A stretch of 64,000 bases of DNA from Sphingopyxis sp. YF1 (GCF_022701295.1 NZ_CP033204.1:2790001-2854000), one strand, 5' to 3'; shown: positions 22,682 through 31,559, counted from the stretch's first letter. Notes: generated from the sequence alone by a model not told the origin. Translations and numbers: made by a program.

Positions 22682-23178
22682 TGGCGGACGGCGATATCGG
22701 TCGGCAGCATTTCGCCGCATGGTTCGACTTCGGCCGACCGACCGCCGCGCCGTATCGCGACGCGGCGGGCGCGATCGTCACCGCGGCGATCGACGTGCCG
22801 CGGTTCGACCATGACGCCGCGGGCGCGCCGATCGGCCTGCTCGTCGAGCCCGGCGCCGAGCTGGGGCAAGCGGACCGCGCGCGGCTTCAGGTCGACGCGA
22901 TCGGCGCGACGATCGCGACGGTGTTCCATGAACGGCGGGACGCGGACGGCACGATCGTGCGCCGCGCCTGGTACAGCCGCGATCCGCAGGCGACGATCGA
23001 CGCCTGCCTGTCGCAGGCGGGGCATCATCTGCGCATCGGCGCCATCCCCGGCTATCGCCGCAATCTCGGCGGCTTCGTCCGCTTTCGCGGCATCGACTGG
23101 CAGCTGACCGAATTGATCGCCGCGGGCGCCGGTGCCGCGATCGGCGACGATGCCGGTCGCGGCCTGATCGGTGCGTGA
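22678..23178 (+). CDS. Phage structural protein between portal and gpF, 166 aa
   Basis: From GTG 22678 (or ATG 22681) the product has FAAWFDFGRPTAAPYRDAAG and VPRFDHDAAGAPIGLLVEPG. The latter is a motif found in many phage head or tail decoration and lectin-like proteins that carry a PRFDHDPxTGxPLGLLIE-like signature. It is inserted where Mu has no gene. The role is unknown. Confidence 0.6.
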   Translation: MMADGDIGRQHFAAWFDFGRPTAAPYRDAAGAIVTAAIDVPRFDHDAAGAPIGLLVEPGAELGQADRARLQVDAIGATIATVFHERRDADGTIVRRAWYSRDPQATIDACLSQAGHHLRIGAIPGYRRNLGGFVRFRGIDWQLTELIAAGAGAAIGDDAGRGLIGA

Positions 23179-24818
23179 TGGAAATTCCGTTCGGACTGAC
23201 GCCCGTCGAGGCGCTCGCCTGGTTCCGCGCCAAGGGCTTTGTCTTTGGCTTTTCGTGGCAGGATGTCTGGCACCAGGAGCATGGGCGCGGCTTCACCGTC
23301 GCGAAGGCGATGACGCGCGACGTGCTGGAGACGATCCGCGAGGCCGTCGACCGCGCGATCGCCGAAGGGCAAACGCTCGACCAGTTCCGGAAGGACCTGC
23401 GCCCGCTGCTCGAAAAGCTCGGTTGGTGGGGCAAGCGGCGCGCGATCGATCCCGCGACCGGCGAAATCGAGACGGTGCAGCTCGGCAGCCCGCGCCGGCT
23501 GAAGACGATCTTCAGCACCAACATGCGCACCAGCTATGCCGCCGGGCGCTGGGAACGCATCCAGCGCAACAAGCGCGCCTTCCCGCTGCTCGAATATGTC
23601 AATCCGATGGATGGGCGCGAGCGCGAGCAGCACCATATCTGGCACGGGACGGTGCTGCCGGTCGACGATGACTGGTGGGACGAGCATTACCCGCCGAACG
23701 ACTGGGAATGCCGCTGCCTGCCCAAGCCGGTTTCGCGCGGCCAGGCCGCGCGGCGCGGGCTGAAGATCACCCAGCCGCGCGTGTTCCCGAAACGGCAGTG
23801 GGTCAACAAGCGCACCGGCGAGATCCACATGATCGAACAGGGCCTCGGCGCCGGCTGGGCCTATCATGTCGGTAAGGCCCGTCACGACGGCCTGACCCCT
23901 GGCCCGATGAATGGCGACGGCATTGCGGCGATGAGCGCGCTCTCAGGGAGCGATGAGGCGGCGGTGAGCGGCTTCCTCGCGGCCTTCGGCATGCGGACCC
24001 GCGACGAGCGGATCGGCGGGCGAACCTATGTCGACGCCGGCAACTGGCCGATCGCGATCGCGGCGAGCTGGTTTCGCGGCGACGATGGTGCGGGGGCGCT
24101 ACCCGCCGGCCTCGACGCGGCCGAGCTGGACGATGTAGCGGCCGCGATCATGGCGCCCGCCGAAATCCGCTGGCTGTGGATCGTGTCGAAGGATGTCTCG
24201 CCCCAGCTCGTCCGGCGCTATTTCGGCGCACCCGATCAGGACGGTGCGGTGATGGTCGTCGACGTGGCGCGCTGGTGGCGTGCGAAACGGGTACCGGCGG
24301 CGCGCGCGGCGGCGATGCGCCGGGGCGCGCTCGCGTGGTCGCCCGAGCTGGGCGTCGCCGCCTATGACCCGTCGCAGCCGCGCCACCCGAAGGGGAGCCG
24401 CGACGGCGGGCGGTTCCGGTCCACCGGCCGCGGCGCCGCGCTGGTGTCGCTCGGTTCCCCCGGCGTCCCGTTCTTCAAGACCGCGCTGCTCGGCAAGGTC
24501 GGCGACGGCGCGGCCGATCGCGCGGCCGACGCGGGGATCGACATTCGCGGCAAGGGCGTCCGGCTGGAACATCGCTATGCCAAGCACATATTGAAGGTGC
24601 ACGGGGCCGAGGGCGTCACCGGCCGCGATATCGTGAACGCGCAATCGCACCTCAATGCGGCGACGAAGTTCCTGCCGGCGAAGCCCGGCCGCGGCGGCGC
24701 GCAGCGGTTCGAGGCGATCGCCGGCAAGCGCGGCGCGATATTCGAGCAGAGCAAGCGCAACGTCGCGCTGATCTCGCTCTATCCGGTGTGGAAAAGTCGC
24801 GGGCTTGATGACGACTAG
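23178..24818 (+). CDS. Mu gpF-like head morphogenesis protein fused to a PBECR-type nuclease-like domain
   Basis: Residues 1-230 carry the gpF/SPP1 gp7 head-morphogenesis signature (IFSTNMRTSYAAGRWERIQR, then WHGTVLPVDDDWWDEHYPPN and WECRC). The C-terminal 90 residues contain LEHRYAKHILKVHGAEGVTG followed by GKRGAIFEQSKRNVALISLY, resembling the phage Barnase-EndoU-ColicinE5/D-RelE-like nuclease (PBECR) domains known as fusions in virion proteins. The middle segment is unassigned. The protein may be packaged and delivered on infection. The start is ATG 23178 (GTG 23175 possible). Confidence 0.8.
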   Translation: MEIPFGLTPVEALAWFRAKGFVFGFSWQDVWHQEHGRGFTVAKAMTRDVLETIREAVDRAIAEGQTLDQFRKDLRPLLEKLGWWGKRRAIDPATGEIETVQLGSPRRLKTIFSTNMRTSYAAGRWERIQRNKRAFPLLEYVNPMDGREREQHHIWHGTVLPVDDDWWDEHYPPNDWECRCLPKPVSRGQAARRGLKITQPRVFPKRQWVNKRTGEIHMIEQGLGAGWAYHVGKARHDGLTPGPMNGDGIAAMSALSGSDEAAVSGFLAAFGMRTRDERIGGRTYVDAGNWPIAIAASWFRGDDGAGALPAGLDAAELDDVAAAIMAPAEIRWLWIVSKDVSPQLVRRYFGAPDQDGAVMVVDVARWWRAKRVPAARAAAMRRGALAWSPELGVAAYDPSQPRHPKGSRDGGRFRSTGRGAALVSLGSPGVPFFKTALLGKVGDGAADRAADAGIDIRGKGVRLEHRYAKHILKVHGAEGVTGRDIVNAQSHLNAATKFLPAKPGRGGAQRFEAIAGKRGAIFEQSKRNVALISLYPVWKSRGLDDD

Positions 24819-24914
24819 CGTCCCCAGGCAGCACGTCCGAGACGGTCGCGACCCGTTTCATATAGCCCGAATCGCGTTACCGTGCAATGAACGCTCGGCG
24901 GCGCGCTTCTTCGC

Positions 24915-24960
24915 TGTGACTTTTGTCATCTGACCCCGCGCCTTTGACCCCTCCATAGCA
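24915..24960 (+). promoter_or_regulatory. Late promoter candidate, PI position (head operon)
   Basis: TGTGAC, TTT, TGTCATCTGACC (24915-24935), 17 bases, then CCATAGCA (24953-24960) repeat the arrangement found upstream of the endolysin gene. The dyad is TGAC-TTTT-GTCA. It lies in the 160-base space between gpF and the protease gene, one of the largest non-coding gaps in the structural region, and 19 bases before the protease GTG. The rest of the gap (24819-24914) shows no gene. Confidence 0.65.
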
Positions 24961-24978
24961 AGCTCATCGACCGGCGCG

Positions 24979-26070
24979 GTGCCGGGCGCGGGGAGCGTTG
25001 CGGACGTGGCACGGGGGAAAGTCGAGCTGGACTATGGCGCTGCTGCGATCGCGATCGCGACGGCCGCGGGCCAGTCAGCACCCGCCACGATCCAGCTGCT
25101 CGCCATGGGCGCCAATCCTTCGCGCAATGGCAAGCCCGCGATCGTCCGTGTCGACGACGCAGCGCACGCGAGCCGCATCGCCGCGGCGACCGCGGCGCAC
25201 CACCGCAGCAACGACATCGTCATCGACTATGATCATCAGTCGGTGTTCGGCGCGCGCGCCGGTGTCGGCGGGACGGCCCGCGCGGCGGGCTGGATGAAGC
25301 GGATCTATGCCACCGACCAGGGCGTGTTCGCCGACGTCGATTGGACCGATGCCGCCGCAAGCGCGCTCGGCGCGCGCGAGTATCGCTACATCTCCCCGGT
25401 TTTCCAGCACGACGCCCAGGGGCGCGTCGTTCGCATCATCAACGCGGCGCTGACCAACACGCCGTCGCTCGATCTCGCCGCGGTGGCGAGTGCCTTTTCC
25501 ACCGAAGAAGGAACAGCATCCATGAATTATGGTCCAATCGCCAAGGCGCTCGGCCTTGGCGAAGATGCGAGCGAGGAGGAAATCCTCCGCGCGATCGCAA
25601 ATCTCGGCAGCGCCGCCACGATGACGGCGATTGCCAGTGCGCTTGGCGTTGCCGAAGGCGGCGACCTGGTCGCCGCGGCGACCGCGCTCAAAACACAGGC
25701 CGATGCCGGCGCACCCGACCCGGCGAAGTATGTGCCGATCGAAACCGTCGCGGCGATGCAGACGTCGATCCAGTCGCTCACCGCAAACATGGGCACGATG
25801 CAGGAAGAGAAGCGCAAGGCGAAGATCGACGCCGCCCAGCGGGACGGTCGCCTCGCTCCGGCGATGGTCGCCTACGCCACCTCGATCACCGACGACGACA
25901 AGCTCGATCAGCTGCTCGCCGCCTTGCCCGCGACCAATCTCGGCAAGCCGGCCGTCGACGGCAAGCTCTCCACCGATGGCAAGCTGACCGAAGAACAGGT
26001 CGCGCTCTGCACGTCGATGGGTTGGGACCAGGCGGCATATCTCGCCGAGCTGAAGAAGGAGGCTGAATAA
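24979..26070 (+). CDS. Head maturation protease (Mu I-like) with internal scaffold
   Basis: The GTG at 24979 gives a 363-residue protein. The N-terminal half has ATIQLLAMGANPSRNGKPAI, IVIDYDHQSVFGAR and REYRYISPVFQHDAQGRVVR, the Mu-like prophage I protease pattern. The C-terminal half is a scaffold. The family's proteases cleave scaffold and themselves during head assembly. No Shine-Dalgarno is visible; the start would lie about a dozen bases after the inferred transcription start. Confidence 0.9.
   Translation: MPGAGSVADVARGKVELDYGAAAIAIATAAGQSAPATIQLLAMGANPSRNGKPAIVRVDDAAHASRIAAATAAHHRSNDIVIDYDHQSVFGARAGVGGTARAAGWMKRIYATDQGVFADVDWTDAAASALGAREYRYISPVFQHDAQGRVVRIINAALTNTPSLDLAAVASAFSTEEGTASMNYGPIAKALGLGEDASEEEILRAIANLGSAATMTAIASALGVAEGGDLVAAATALKTQADAGAPDPAKYVPIETVAAMQTSIQSLTANMGTMQEEKRKAKIDAAQRDGRLAPAMVAYATSITDDDKLDQLLAALPATNLGKPAVDGKLSTDGKLTEEQVALCTSMGWDQAAYLAELKKEAE
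25522..26070 (+). CDS. Scaffold protein, in-frame internal start (Mu Z-like)
   Basis: ATG 25522 (MNYGPIAKALGLGEDASEEE) has an AAGGAAC ribosome-binding site and is in frame with the protease gene, giving a separate 182-residue scaffold identical to its C-terminus. This is the I/Z nested arrangement of Mu and lambda C/Nu3. The sequence is helical and acidic, with an AMQTSIQSLTANMGTMQEEK coiled segment, as expected for a scaffold. Confidence 0.75.
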   Translation: MNYGPIAKALGLGEDASEEEILRAIANLGSAATMTAIASALGVAEGGDLVAAATALKTQADAGAPDPAKYVPIETVAAMQTSIQSLTANMGTMQEEKRKAKIDAAQRDGRLAPAMVAYATSITDDDKLDQLLAALPATNLGKPAVDGKLSTDGKLTEEQVALCTSMGWDQAAYLAELKKEAE

Positions 26071-26543
26071 TGGCGGCTCTCACCGCACCGAAGCGCACCC
26101 AGGAACTGGCGGGTGGCCCCAAGCGCTTTCAGCACCCGGTCAAAGCCACCGTTGCGATCCATGCCGGCGCACTGGTCATCCTTGCTGCGGGTTGGCTTCG
26201 TCCTGCTCGTGAGGGCCAGGGTGCCGATAACGCCGCGAAGGCCGCCGACGCCGCAACCTATCGTTGCGTCGGTATCGCCGAGCAGTCGATCGTCGGCGGC
26301 GCGGTCGATGGCGACGTCGTCGTCGACACGCGCAGCGGATGCTTCCTGATGAAGAATGGCACCGCTGGCGACGTGCTCGCCAAGGATGACGTCGGGTTCC
26401 CCTGTTACGTCATCGACGACCAGACGGTCGGCAAAACCAATCCCAACAGCACGCGCTGCGTCGCCGGCGTCGTCGCCGACGTGACGGGCGAAGGCGTCTG
26501 GGTCGAGGTCAGCCCGGTCATCGCCGCGGCCCTCACCGCCTAA
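26070..26543 (+). CDS. Head decoration-like structural protein, 157 aa
   Basis: It starts at ATG 26070, overlapping the protease stop (TAATG). The product is small and beta-rich, with HPVKATVAIHAGALVILAAG and GGAVDGDVVVDTRSGCFLMK. Its position between scaffold and major head protein and the fold pattern suit a capsid decoration or stabilisation protein, but no family is claimed with certainty. Confidence 0.6.
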   Translation: MAALTAPKRTQELAGGPKRFQHPVKATVAIHAGALVILAAGWLRPAREGQGADNAAKAADAATYRCVGIAEQSIVGGAVDGDVVVDTRSGCFLMKNGTAGDVLAKDDVGFPCYVIDDQTVGKTNPNSTRCVAGVVADVTGEGVWVEVSPVIAAALTA

Positions 26544-26562
26544 TTCCGACCAGGAGAGTATC

Positions 26563-27447
26563 ATGCGTCAAATCACCGCCATCTTGTTGCAGGGTCTGCG
26601 CACCGGCTTCAAGACCGACTTTCAGCGCGGCCTGGACAAGGTCAAACCGACCTATCTGAGCTTCACGACGAAGGTCAATTCGACCACCAAGGTCGAGACC
26701 TATGGCTGGCTCGGCGACTTCCCGCTGTTCCGTAAATGGATCGGCGAAAAGCGGATCAAGCGGTTGGCCGAAAAGGCGTATCGCCTGGTCAACGAGGCCT
26801 ATGAGGTCACGCGCGGCATCCACAAGCACGACATCCAGGATGATAATCTGGGCCTGTGGCCGGCCCAGATCGAAGGATGGGGCGAGGAATCGGCGGCGCT
26901 GCCCGACCGACTCGCCTATGCGGCGCTCGCCAACGGCCACCTGGCCGTTTGCTACGACGGCCAGAATTTCTTCGATGACGAGCATCCGATGGCCGATGGC
27001 GTCGCGTCGAACATCAGCGCCGCCGGCGGGTCGCAGGCATGGTTCCTGCTGGTGACCGGCAAGTCGCTCAAGCCGATCCTGCTCCAGGAGCGCGAGAAGC
27101 CGCACTTCCACATGGTCACCGACATGACCGACAGCCGCGTCTTCGAGACGGGCGAATATCTGATCGGTGGCGAAGCGCGTTATGGTGCCGGCTACACCTA
27201 TTGGCAGCTCGCCTATCGGTCGACGCAGACGCTGAACAAGGCCAATTACGAGGCCGCGCGCGACGCGATGAAGGCCTTCACCGACGACGAAGGTGAACCG
27301 CTCGCGCTGCGTCCCGACACGATCGTCGTCGGTCGCAGCAACCAGGCGGCGGCGAAGGAGCTGTTTGAAAAGCAGAACCTCGTCGGCGGGGAAAGCAACG
27401 TCCTGTGGAAGGAAGTTGCGATCCTTGAGTCGGATCGCCTGCCGTGA
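26563..27447 (+). CDS. Major head subunit, Mu gpT-like
   Basis: The 294-residue product matches the Mu gpT family: LQGLRTGFKTDFQRGLDKVK near the start, WLGDFPLFRKWIGEKRIKRL, and YGAGYTYWQLAYRSTQTLNK. A C-terminal KELFEKQNLVGGESNVLWKE block completes it. A GGAG ribosome-binding site precedes the ATG. It forms the capsid shell. Confidence 0.93.
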   Translation: MRQITAILLQGLRTGFKTDFQRGLDKVKPTYLSFTTKVNSTTKVETYGWLGDFPLFRKWIGEKRIKRLAEKAYRLVNEAYEVTRGIHKHDIQDDNLGLWPAQIEGWGEESAALPDRLAYAALANGHLAVCYDGQNFFDDEHPMADGVASNISAAGGSQAWFLLVTGKSLKPILLQEREKPHFHMVTDMTDSRVFETGEYLIGGEARYGAGYTYWQLAYRSTQTLNKANYEAARDAMKAFTDDEGEPLALRPDTIVVGRSNQAAAKELFEKQNLVGGESNVLWKEVAILESDRLP

Positions 27448-28112
27448 CCGCGCTGCTTCGCGTCGTCTCGGCCCGCTCGCCCTATCGTCGCGGCGGGATC
27501 GAGTTCGGCAGCCTGCCGCTCGTCCTTGGCCCCGAGCATTTCGAACGCGGCATCGCGGCCCTGAAGGCACTTGCAGCGATCGTGGCCGATCCGGTGCTGA
27601 AGGTGAAGGTTGCCGACCCCGACACCCCGGACGTGTTCCGCGAGCTGACCGAAGTCGAGGTCGAGACGATCGTCGCAGCGGCCGACGCAGCGGCGGCGCA
27701 CTCCGATCCCGATGCGGCCGAGGAAGCGGCGCAGGCGATCTTTGCCGGCATCGTCGGCGAGATTGCGCCGCCGGTCGATCCCGAGCAGCAGGCGCACGCC
27801 GAGCGGCTGGCCGCCGCGATGGCCGCGGAGAAAGCCGACGCAGCGCGGCTTGCCGCCGAGAAGCAGGCGGCCGACGCCAAAGCGGAAGAGGAGCGCGCCG
27901 CGGCTGCGAAGGATGAGGAACAGCGGCTCGCCGACCAGGCTGCCGCTGCCACCGCCAAGGAAACGGCCGCGGCTACCGCCGCCGCCGAACAGGCTTCGAA
28001 GGGAGAGCCGGCCCCGTCCGCGGCGAAAGCCGAGGCGGTTGCCAAACCGGCGAGCTCTTCGGGTCGCAAGCCCAAGGCCGATGCCGCCAACACGAAAGCG
28101 GCCAAGGGCTGA
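27444..28112 (+). CDS. Mu gp35-like protein with long Ala-rich coiled tail
   Basis: It starts at GTG 27444, overlapping the major head stop. VVSARSPYRRGGIEFGSLPL is the conserved N-terminal block of Mu gp35-like proteins. From about residue 85 the protein is an Ala/Glu/Lys-rich coiled coil (AEKQAADAKAEEERAAAAKD) ending in a Lys-rich tail, far longer than in Mu. Its function is not known. Confidence 0.75.
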   Translation: MTALLRVVSARSPYRRGGIEFGSLPLVLGPEHFERGIAALKALAAIVADPVLKVKVADPDTPDVFRELTEVEVETIVAAADAAAAHSDPDAAEEAAQAIFAGIVGEIAPPVDPEQQAHAERLAAAMAAEKADAARLAAEKQAADAKAEEERAAAAKDEEQRLADQAAAATAKETAAATAAAEQASKGEPAPSAAKAEAVAKPASSSGRKPKADAANTKAAKG

Positions 28113-28121
28113 AGGGGGAAA

Positions 28122-28153
28122 GGGTCGGCGGTTTCGCCATTCTCCGCCGACCC
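28122..28153 (+). terminator. Hairpin after the head genes, attenuator candidate
   Basis: GGGTCGGCGG (28122-28131) pairs perfectly with CCGCCGACCC (28144-28153) across a 12-base loop, 10 bases after the gp35-like stop. No U-run follows, so it may attenuate or protect rather than fully terminate between head and connector genes. Confidence 0.4.
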
Positions 28154-28187
28154 CGACCTCTACTCTCCATCACCATGATGAGTTTCC

Positions 28188-28607
28188 ATGCCGATCGTCT
28201 ATGCCACTCTTGCCGACATGCAGGCCCGGTTCCGGCCCGAGCAGCTGATCCAGCTGTCGGACTGGGATGGTACGGGTGCGCTTGACCAGGCACGTATCGA
28301 CCAGGCGATCGCGCGAGCCGGGAACAGGATCGATGGCTATGTCGCCGCGAAATATTCGAACTGGACGGCCGTCCCGGTGCTTGTCGACCTGGCATGCGAC
28401 ATTGCCTTTTACGAGCTGCACCGCGCGACCCCGCCCGAGGGCGTCGAAAAGAAGCACAAGGCGGCGATCGACACGCTGAAGGATATCGCGGCGGGCCGCT
28501 ACAAGATCGATGGCGGTGATGTCGCCGCCGTGCCCGCGCGTCCCGGCGCGATCCATATCGCGGGGCGCAAGCGCTTTACCCGCGACCAGCTCGACGGTGC
28601 GATGTGA
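28188..28607 (+). CDS. DUF1320 family head-tail connector (Mu gp36-like)
   Basis: The 139-residue product begins MPIVYATLADMQARFRPEQL and carries IDQAIARAGNRIDGYVAAKY and LVDLACDIAFYELHR, the DUF1320 pattern. Proteins of this family are head-tail connectors in Mu-like phages. It overlaps the next gene by 4 bases (GTGA). Confidence 0.88.
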   Translation: MPIVYATLADMQARFRPEQLIQLSDWDGTGALDQARIDQAIARAGNRIDGYVAAKYSNWTAVPVLVDLACDIAFYELHRATPPEGVEKKHKAAIDTLKDIAAGRYKIDGGDVAAVPARPGAIHIAGRKRFTRDQLDGAM

Positions 28608-29131
28608 CCGCGTCGGTCCAGATTTCCGTCCTGGGCGACGGCCCCGACCAAATCGTCCGCGAGATGGCCGCGCTCGTCGCCGCCGGCGAGGACCTGTCGG
28701 AGTTCAACAGCGCGCTGGGGCTGGAGTTCGAGGCGGTGACGATGGACCTGTTCGACCTTGAGCAGGATGTCGACGGCAACGCCCTGAAGCCGAGCATCCG
28801 GGCGAAGACCGAAGGCGGCAAGACACTGACCGACAGCGGCCGATACAAGGCATCGATCACGTCGGAATCGGATGCGCGCACGATCCGCTGGGGCAGCAAT
28901 GTCATTTATGCCGGTCCCAACAACGAGGGCGCGACGATCCGCGCGAAATCGGGCGGCAAGCTGAAGTTCCAGCTGCCGGGCGGGCTCGGTTTCCGGTCGG
29001 TCGACGAAGTCGTCCTGCCTGCGCGTCGCGTCATCGGCTTCGGTCCGCGGCACGAAGAGGCGGCGCGCGACATGTTCACCGAATTTTTCCCAGGCAAGGC
29101 GCCGGGCCTGTTCGCGGGCGGCACGGCATGA
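28604..29131 (+). CDS. Phage virion morphogenesis protein (Mu gpG-like)
   Basis: It starts at GTG 28604 and has 175 residues. NALKPSIRAKTEGGKTLTDS, GSNVIYAGPNNEGATIR and LPARRVIGFGPRHEEAARDM match the gpG/tail completion (Phage_tail_S) family, which helps join head and tail. It overlaps the following membrane-protein gene. Confidence 0.85.
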   Translation: MTASVQISVLGDGPDQIVREMAALVAAGEDLSEFNSALGLEFEAVTMDLFDLEQDVDGNALKPSIRAKTEGGKTLTDSGRYKASITSESDARTIRWGSNVIYAGPNNEGATIRAKSGGKLKFQLPGGLGFRSVDEVVLPARRVIGFGPRHEEAARDMFTEFFPGKAPGLFAGGTA

Positions 29132-29346
29132 CGATCACGCCCGTCATCGCCTGGATCGTCGTCGCGGCGCTGATCATCACGGCACCGCCGCTGCGTTCGC
29201 GCGCCGATTGCTGGTGGCTGGCGCTGCTCTGGCCGGGCGTGATCGTGCTCGCCGCGGCGATCCTGTTTTACGAGATCGCGCTGTTTCGCCCGTTCGTGCT
29301 GCCGATCCTGCGCGCGCTGCGCCGGCGCCGGGAGCGCGTGTCGTGA
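29128..29346 (+). CDS. Small membrane protein, 72 aa
   Basis: It has two hydrophobic helices (MTITPVIAWIVVAALIITAP and WLALLWPGVIVLAAAILFYE) and a basic tail (LRALRRRRERVS). The ATGA and GTGA overlaps on both sides support it. It is an unusual membrane gene inside the tail-connector run; function unknown, and a second holin or antiholin is one possibility. Confidence 0.6.
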   Translation: MTITPVIAWIVVAALIITAPPLRSRADCWWLALLWPGVIVLAAAILFYEIALFRPFVLPILRALRRRRERVS

Positions 29347-29993
29347 TCGCCGAAATCGAACTCGGCATGATTGCCGTGCTTGGCGACGCAAGCGACAGCG
29401 GCGCCATCCCCTATCACTATCGCACGCGCGAGACCTATCCGGCCGACTGGGATGAGCGGTTTCGCGAGACGACCGAATGGAACGCGCCGGGCGCCTGGGC
29501 GACCTTTGCCGGGGCGAACAGCATTACGCTGCTCGGCAGCGGCGACATTCAGGTCGAGGGTGCGCAATTCGGGCTGGTCGTCGGCGCCGAAAATCTGCGC
29601 AACGAACAGGCGACGCGTCACGGCTTCGCCGGCGGCGAGGTCGGCAGCTACCAGCTCGCGGTCGATGCCGTCCGTCTGCTCAGCGGGAATGCGCTCGGCC
29701 TGGGCATCCAGGCATTGCAACCGAAGCGCCTGCTGCTCGTGCGGCCGAGTGAGCTGATGCTCGAACGCAAGGCGTCGCTGATCGCGATCCAGTTCGAAAC
29801 CAGCTTCACCCTGTCGCCGCTCGATCCGGCCTTTGCTGTCGAGATTTTCGAGCGGCTGCACCTCGACTGGGACGTGCCGCCCTTCGGCGGCATCGACGGC
29901 GACCTGGGCGAACCCGGCATCCAGCTTCCGGCGCCCGACGCCGGCCCCGGCCGCGCCGACGCGTCCGACCATCTGATCCTTCCGCAGGAGTGA
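29343..29993 (+). CDS. Mu gp37-like protein
   Basis: From GTG 29343 the 216-residue product includes AIPYHYRTRETYPADWDERF, LVVGAENLRNEQATRHG and VGSYQLAVDAVRLLSGNALG. These fit the phage gp37 family located directly before the sheath gene in Mu. It is probably a tail terminator or connector component. A Pro/Ala-rich tail ends HLILPQE. Confidence 0.8.
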   Translation: MIAEIELGMIAVLGDASDSGAIPYHYRTRETYPADWDERFRETTEWNAPGAWATFAGANSITLLGSGDIQVEGAQFGLVVGAENLRNEQATRHGFAGGEVGSYQLAVDAVRLLSGNALGLGIQALQPKRLLLVRPSELMLERKASLIAIQFETSFTLSPLDPAFAVEIFERLHLDWDVPPFGGIDGDLGEPGIQLPAPDAGPGRADASDHLILPQE

Positions 29994-30000
29994 GTATCGC

Positions 30001-31464
30001 ATGATCAGTTTCAACCAGATTTCGGCGGATATCCGCACGCCCGGCGCCTATGTCGAGTTCGACGCCAGCCGGGCGCGCGGCGGCCTGCCCGTCGTCGCGA
30101 ACAAGGTGCTCATCATCGCGCAGAAGCTGGCCGCCGGCACCGCGCCGTCGCTGGTACCGCAGCGCGTATTTCAGGCGGCGCAGGCGGATCAGCTGTTCGG
30201 CAAGGGTTCGATCGCGGCGCGCTGCTATGCTGCGTTCAAGCGCGCCGACGCGTCGAGCGAATGCTGGATCATCGGCCTGACCGACCTGGTCGCGGGCACC
30301 CAGGCGACCGGAACGATCACGGTCACCGGACCGGCGACGGCCGCGGGCACGATCGCGCTGATGATCGCCGGGCAGAAGGTGCCCGTCGGCGTCGCCAATG
30401 CGTCGACCGCCGACACCGTCGCGACGGCGATCGCGGCGGCGGTGAACGCGAAGGCGGACCTGCCGGTGACGGCGAACGCCGCCGCGGCGGTCGTCACGCT
30501 GACCGCGAAGCACAAGGGCACCGCGGGCAACGATATCGATGTGCGTCACAGTTTTTACCAGGGCGAGGCGCTGCCCGCCGGGATCGGGCTGGCCGTCGTC
30601 GCGATGGCCGTGGGTGCCGGCGACCCCGATTATGACGCCGTTTGGCCCGCGCTGGGCGAGGTCGATTATCGCACGATCATCCTCGCCGCGCATTCGGCGA
30701 CGGTGCTCGGCTCGATCGAAGTCGAGCTGGCGAGCCGCTGGGGACCGCAGCGGATGCAGGAGAGCTTTTGCTGGACCGCGAAGCGCGGCGACCTTGCCGC
30801 GCTGCTCGCCTTTGGCCCGACGCGCAACAGCGAGCTGGTCAGCAACCTGGGCACCGGCATGTCGCCGACGCCGCCCTGGGAATGGGCGGGCGCCTATGGC
30901 GGCATCGCCGGGTACCAGACCGCGACCGATCCGGCGCGGCCGCTCCACACGCTCACGCTGCCCGGCGTGCTCGCGCCGGTTCCGGGCGGTAGGATGGCGC
31001 GCGGCGATCGCGAGGCGCTGCTAAAGGCGGGCGTCGCGACCTACACGGTCGGCAGCGACGGCACGGTCGCGCTCGAGCGCACGATCACCAGTTACCAGAA
31101 GGACGCGTTCGGCCAACCGAACACCGCCTTCCTCGACGCCGAAACGGTGCTGACGCTGTCGTACATCCGCATCGCGGTGCGCGCGCGCTTCCTGGCGAAA
31201 TTTCCGCGCCACAAGCTTGCGAGGGACGGCACGCGCTTCGGCGCCGGCCAGTCGATCGTCACGCCATCGGTGCTGCGCGCCGAGCTGGTCGCGCTGTTCC
31301 GCGAGCTGGAAGAGGCGGGGCTGGTCGAAAATCTCGACCAGTTCAAGGCCGACCTGATCGTCGAGATCGACGCGAACGATCCGAACCGCGTCAACGCGCT
31401 GATCCCGCCCGACCTGGTCAATCAGCTGCGCGCCTTTGCCGCTCAGCTCCAGTTCCGCGTCTGA
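30001..31464 (+). CDS. Contractile tail sheath protein (Mu gpL-like)
   Basis: The 487-residue product has the sheath N-terminus (ISADIRTPGAYVEFDASRAR), an Ala/Val-rich insertion domain (about 100-180) and conserved C-terminal blocks KDAFGQPNTAFLDAETVLTL and NDPNRVNALIPPDLVNQLRA. It identifies the phage as a myovirus with a contractile tail. A GGAG ribosome-binding site lies before the ATG. Confidence 0.95.
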   Translation: MISFNQISADIRTPGAYVEFDASRARGGLPVVANKVLIIAQKLAAGTAPSLVPQRVFQAAQADQLFGKGSIAARCYAAFKRADASSECWIIGLTDLVAGTQATGTITVTGPATAAGTIALMIAGQKVPVGVANASTADTVATAIAAAVNAKADLPVTANAAAAVVTLTAKHKGTAGNDIDVRHSFYQGEALPAGIGLAVVAMAVGAGDPDYDAVWPALGEVDYRTIILAAHSATVLGSIEVELASRWGPQRMQESFCWTAKRGDLAALLAFGPTRNSELVSNLGTGMSPTPPWEWAGAYGGIAGYQTATDPARPLHTLTLPGVLAPVPGGRMARGDREALLKAGVATYTVGSDGTVALERTITSYQKDAFGQPNTAFLDAETVLTLSYIRIAVRARFLAKFPRHKLARDGTRFGAGQSIVTPSVLRAELVALFRELEEAGLVENLDQFKADLIVEIDANDPNRVNALIPPDLVNQLRAFAAQLQFRV

Positions 31465-31559
31465 ATATTCGCCGTCTGAGCGGGGCGGAGTCCTGAGTTG
31501 CCGTTCTGCTGAAGCAGCACTCAGCGCCCTCTCAGCGACCCATGAAGGAGAGTTTTCGC

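Noticed and set aside
31465..31559. CTGAG/CTCAG repeats before the tail tube gene as a third late promoter
   Set aside because: Neither conserved block of the 12910/24915 element is present and the repeats lie between co-oriented tail genes; treated as possible RNA structure only.
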